Below, piece by piece: positions 6,073 through 6,586 of a stretch of 6,586 nt of DNA. The position numbers and the translations under genes were made by a program. The stretch spans positions 1 through 6,586 of the forward strand of contig JAGRKR010000004.1 in NCBI GenBank assembly GCA_020442225.1, given 5' to 3'. This DNA is from Hyphomicrobiaceae bacterium (GTDB lineage Bacteria; Pseudomonadota; Alphaproteobacteria; Rhizobiales; Hyphomicrobiaceae). Below the pieces are notes generated by a model, which was given only the letters and a program-made list of their open reading frames with translations, did no database searches and was not told the origin of the DNA. How positions within the stretch are numbered: position 1 is the first letter of the stretch; every line of letters starts with the position of its first letter.

Positions 6073-6088
6073 GGACTCGAACCCCGCG
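6073..6088 (-). other. Short tRNA T-arm-like motif, not a complete tRNA
   Basis: On the minus strand CGCGGGGTTCGAGTCC reads like the T-stem and T-loop of a tRNA (GG-TTCGAGT-CC). The match stops after the first two closing pairs: the next bases CTGA-type side of the stem does not pair with GC on the other side, and no acceptor stem, anticodon arm or CCA fits around it. It may be a remnant of a tRNA-type integration site or chance. It is directly beside a TGATGC/GCATCA hairpin (6055-6060, 6067-6072). Confidence 0.25.
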
Positions 6089-6132
6089 ACTTTTGTTCCT
6101 GCTTTGTCTACAGCAATTGCTTCGACGTAGCC

Positions 6133-6161
6133 TTTATAACACAATCTTCACGTCGATTGAA
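6133..6161 (-). promoter_or_regulatory. Candidate carD promoter
   Basis: On the minus strand TTCAAT (6161-6156) and TATAAA (6138-6133) are spaced by 17 bp. The -10 matches five of six consensus positions and the -35 three of six. This is the most AT-rich stretch of the window. A dyad, CAATC/GATTG (6142-6146, 6155-6159), lies in the spacer and touches the -35, so it could be an operator. A start near 6126 would give a leader of about 360 bases before carD, including the hairpin cluster. Confidence 0.35.
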
Positions 6162-6177
6162 GGGCCACTAACGGCCC
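6162..6177 (-). terminator. Small hairpin upstream of the carD promoter candidate
   Basis: GGGCC (6162-6166) and GGCCC (6173-6177) form a perfect five-pair stem around a six-base loop. On the minus strand TTCAATC follows, with no real T-run. It lies about 155 bases beyond the fdxA stop and just before the carD promoter candidate, where an fdxA terminator would be expected, but the structure is weak. Confidence 0.25.
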
Positions 6178-6320
6178 AGCGTGCACAAAGCTTGCCACGC
6201 CTTAATTTGCGCTCTTAGGTTGCCATCGTGGCCGCGCGAGCAGACGCAGAACAAAGGCCGACGCCGCGCTACGCAGGTTCGGCACACACTGGAAACATAC
6301 AGCTTAAAACATAGGCACGA

Positions 6321-6348
6321 CGGGTGATCGATCAATCCCCCTCACCCG
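6321..6348 (-). terminator. Hairpin across the fdxA stop codon
   Basis: CGGGTGA (6321-6327) and TCACCCG (6342-6348) pair perfectly over seven bases, with a 14-base loop containing the fdxA stop codon (6332-6334). On the minus strand TCGTGCCTATGTTTT follows, so the T-tract is about ten bases away rather than adjacent. It could act as a weak terminator or a 3'-end stabiliser for the fdxA message. Confidence 0.3.
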
Positions 6349-6586
6349 GCTTCTCCGAAAAGTATTTCTCGAGCTTACCCTTCTCATCCCGATAATTATC
6401 AGCGTCCGGAGGGGCAGCCTTCTTGGCCGTAATATTTGGCCACTTCTCCGAAAAATCTCGATTCAGCTCGATCCACTTCTCAAGACCCGGCTCGGTATCG
6501 GGCTTGATGGCCTCGACCGGGCACTCCGGCTCGCAAACCCCGCAATCGATGCACTCGTCCGGATGGATGACGAGCATGTTCTCGCC
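6332..6586 (-). CDS. fdxA: FdxA-type seven-iron ferredoxin, 5' end off the window
   Basis: The last 84 residues are present and the reading frame is open to the window edge. Its first three visible residues are GEN before [20 protein letters not shown], so an internal Met at 6577 is not the start. The [12 protein letters not shown] motif (residues 12-23 of the visible part) is the CxxCxxCxxxCP cluster motif. [20 protein letters not shown] follows, and the tail ends [11 protein letters not shown], characteristic of the FdxA family. Full-length members are about 110 residues, so roughly 28-30 N-terminal residues, with the other cluster's first cysteines, lie outside. FdxA proteins carry one [3Fe-4S] and one [4Fe-4S] cluster and act as cytoplasmic low-potential electron carriers; their partners vary. 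carD follows on the same strand, an order I recall as common in Rhizobiales. The codons in the tail (AAT, TAT, GAT, AAA) are less GC-rich than in neighbouring genes. Confidence 0.93.
   Translation of the reverse strand, partial: GENMLVIHPDECIDCGVCEPECPVEAIKPDTEPGLEKWIELNRDFSEKWPNITAKKAAPPDADNYRDEKGKLEKYFSEKPGEGD

Larger units (their letters stand above)
5767..6331. other. Intergenic region and CarD leader, 565 bp without a convincing gene
   Basis: No reading frame here looks coding. The longest minus-strand one (6062-5778) uses codons such as CGA, ATA and AAT and has no recognisable domain, although its TGA overlaps the alternative CarD GTG. Base composition drops compared with the genes: 6101-6160 has 25 G/C of 60. 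The region holds the hairpin cluster, T-arm-like motif, promoter candidate and hairpins described separately. It probably carries the fdxA 3' end and the carD promoter and leader. Confidence 0.6.

Noticed and set aside
6060..6135. A complete tRNA or permuted tmRNA around the T-arm-like motif
   Set aside because: The T-stem does not close and no acceptor, D or anticodon stem fits. No alanine-rich tag sequence is visible nearby.
5622..6218. Plus-strand open frames over the carD 5' end and leader (5495-6130, 5622-6218)
   Set aside because: No ribosome site or domain is visible, and the translation over 6061-6090 (NGIRTRTP) is the kind of spurious peptide that arises from tRNA-like sequence.

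Overview
The window looks like chromosomal DNA of a high-GC alphaproteobacterium, most likely in or near the Rhizobiales (Hyphomicrobiales). Four things point that way: FdxA and CarD genes in tandem on the same strand, a type of FdxA tail common in that group, a DPM1-like glycosyltransferase next to a stand-alone LAB_N protein, and strong G/C bias at third codon positions. I see no insertion sequence, CRISPR array, rRNA or intact tRNA. Genus-level assignment is not possible from this sequence alone.

Layout from left to right. Bases 1-1434 (minus strand) hold most of a family 39 integral-membrane glycosyltransferase whose C-terminus runs off the left edge. It is divergently arranged, across 130 bp, from a plus-strand pair: a DPM1-like family 2 glycosyltransferase (1565-2332) and a 112-residue LAB_N membrane protein (2424-2762). 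Together these fit a lipid-linked sugar system: GT2 loads a sugar on polyprenyl phosphate at the cytoplasmic face, the carrier is turned over, and GT39 transfers the sugar to an envelope acceptor such as lipid A or LPS core on the periplasmic side. The LAB_N protein's role in carrier turnover is inference.

Next come two exported proteins on the plus strand: a small DUF302 protein with a clear signal peptide (2970-3461), and a thermonuclease-like (SNase-fold) protein (3575-4585). The latter has lost several residues of the staphylococcal nuclease calcium site and carries an extra C-terminal, probably OB-like, domain.

The right part is on the minus strand and converges on the SNase gene. A CarD-family transcription factor (4633-5766) has an unusually long Lys/Ala/Pro-rich, histone-H1-like N-terminal tail. 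A leader and intergenic region of about 565 bp (5767-6331) contains no convincing gene. It is less GC-rich in places and rich in perfect inverted repeats, with a promoter-like element and a short tRNA T-arm-like motif. The window ends in the 3' part of fdxA (6332-6586, its 5' end off the right edge).

The best candidates for something little described are the CarD protein with its H1-like tail and two A-AAA-AAG slippery sites, the hairpin-dense leader in front of it, the degenerate secreted SNase protein, and the GT2/LAB_N/GT39 module. None is proven to be a new system from sequence alone.
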